The notes beneath the pieces were generated by a model that saw only the letters and a program-made list of their open reading frames with translations, did no database searches and was not told the DNA's origin. Below, piece after piece: positions 36,113 through 36,191 of a DNA stretch of 36,191 nucleotides. A program made the translations under genes and the position numbers. Origin of the DNA: Rodentolepis nana (taxonomy: Eukaryota > Platyhelminthes > Cestoda > Cyclophyllidea > Hymenolepididae); the NCBI GenBank assembly GCA_900617975.1, contig UZAE01012599.1, forward strand, positions 1-36,191. The letters are read 5' to 3'. Position 1 is the stretch's first letter. Each line of letters opens with the position of its first letter.

Positions 36113-36191
36113 TACATACATAGCAGTTCATTAGTTGTCTTCTTGCTTCCCAGTGCTACATCAGTGCCTGCTAATCTGTTCATGGGTAGAG

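Overview
The window is eukaryotic nuclear DNA. The genes are split by spliceosomal introns with GT..AG ends, several of them only 34-44 bases long, and lie in AT-rich non-coding sequence full of microsatellites and dispersed repeats. The very short introns mixed with multi-kilobase ones, and the protein sequences, suggest a flatworm, possibly a tapeworm. That placement is inference; no rRNA or mitochondrial marker is present. Two ambiguous bases (23184, 23438) show this is assembled sequence.

All well-supported genes are on the + strand. Left to right: (1) the 3' end of an unidentified coiled-coil gene (about 531-2130); (2) a 2.1 kb retroelement-like insertion (2358-4442) with a 14-base target-site duplication, carrying about 36 tandem ~40-base repeats; (3) a stretch with no recognised gene (4457-7199); (4) a Pygopus-like PHD-finger gene (7217-10760), whose family acts with beta-catenin in Wnt signalling; (5) a ZIP/SLC39 zinc transporter spread over 11 kb (11659-22656), with a possible antisense nested gene in its first intron and a possible transposase relic in its second; (6) a repeat-rich spacer (22657-26772); (7) a complete V-ATPase proteolipid subunit c gene (26773-27303); (8) another spacer with an element copy; (9) a complete ABCE1/RLI1 gene in seven exons (31967-34783); (10) a terminal spacer with one intact and one partial element copy.

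The recognised genes are not a pathway. ABCE1 and V-ATPase c are housekeeping genes, ZIP moves zinc, and Pygopus is a chromatin/Wnt co-factor. What links the window is a dispersed ~310-330 base element family, seen four times plus fragments. Three copies are flanked by 13-14 base direct repeats that look like target-site duplications. Three copies carry one ~40-base 3' unit; in the fourth that same unit has expanded into a satellite-like VNTR with higher-order structure. This composite non-autonomous element is the most novel object here.
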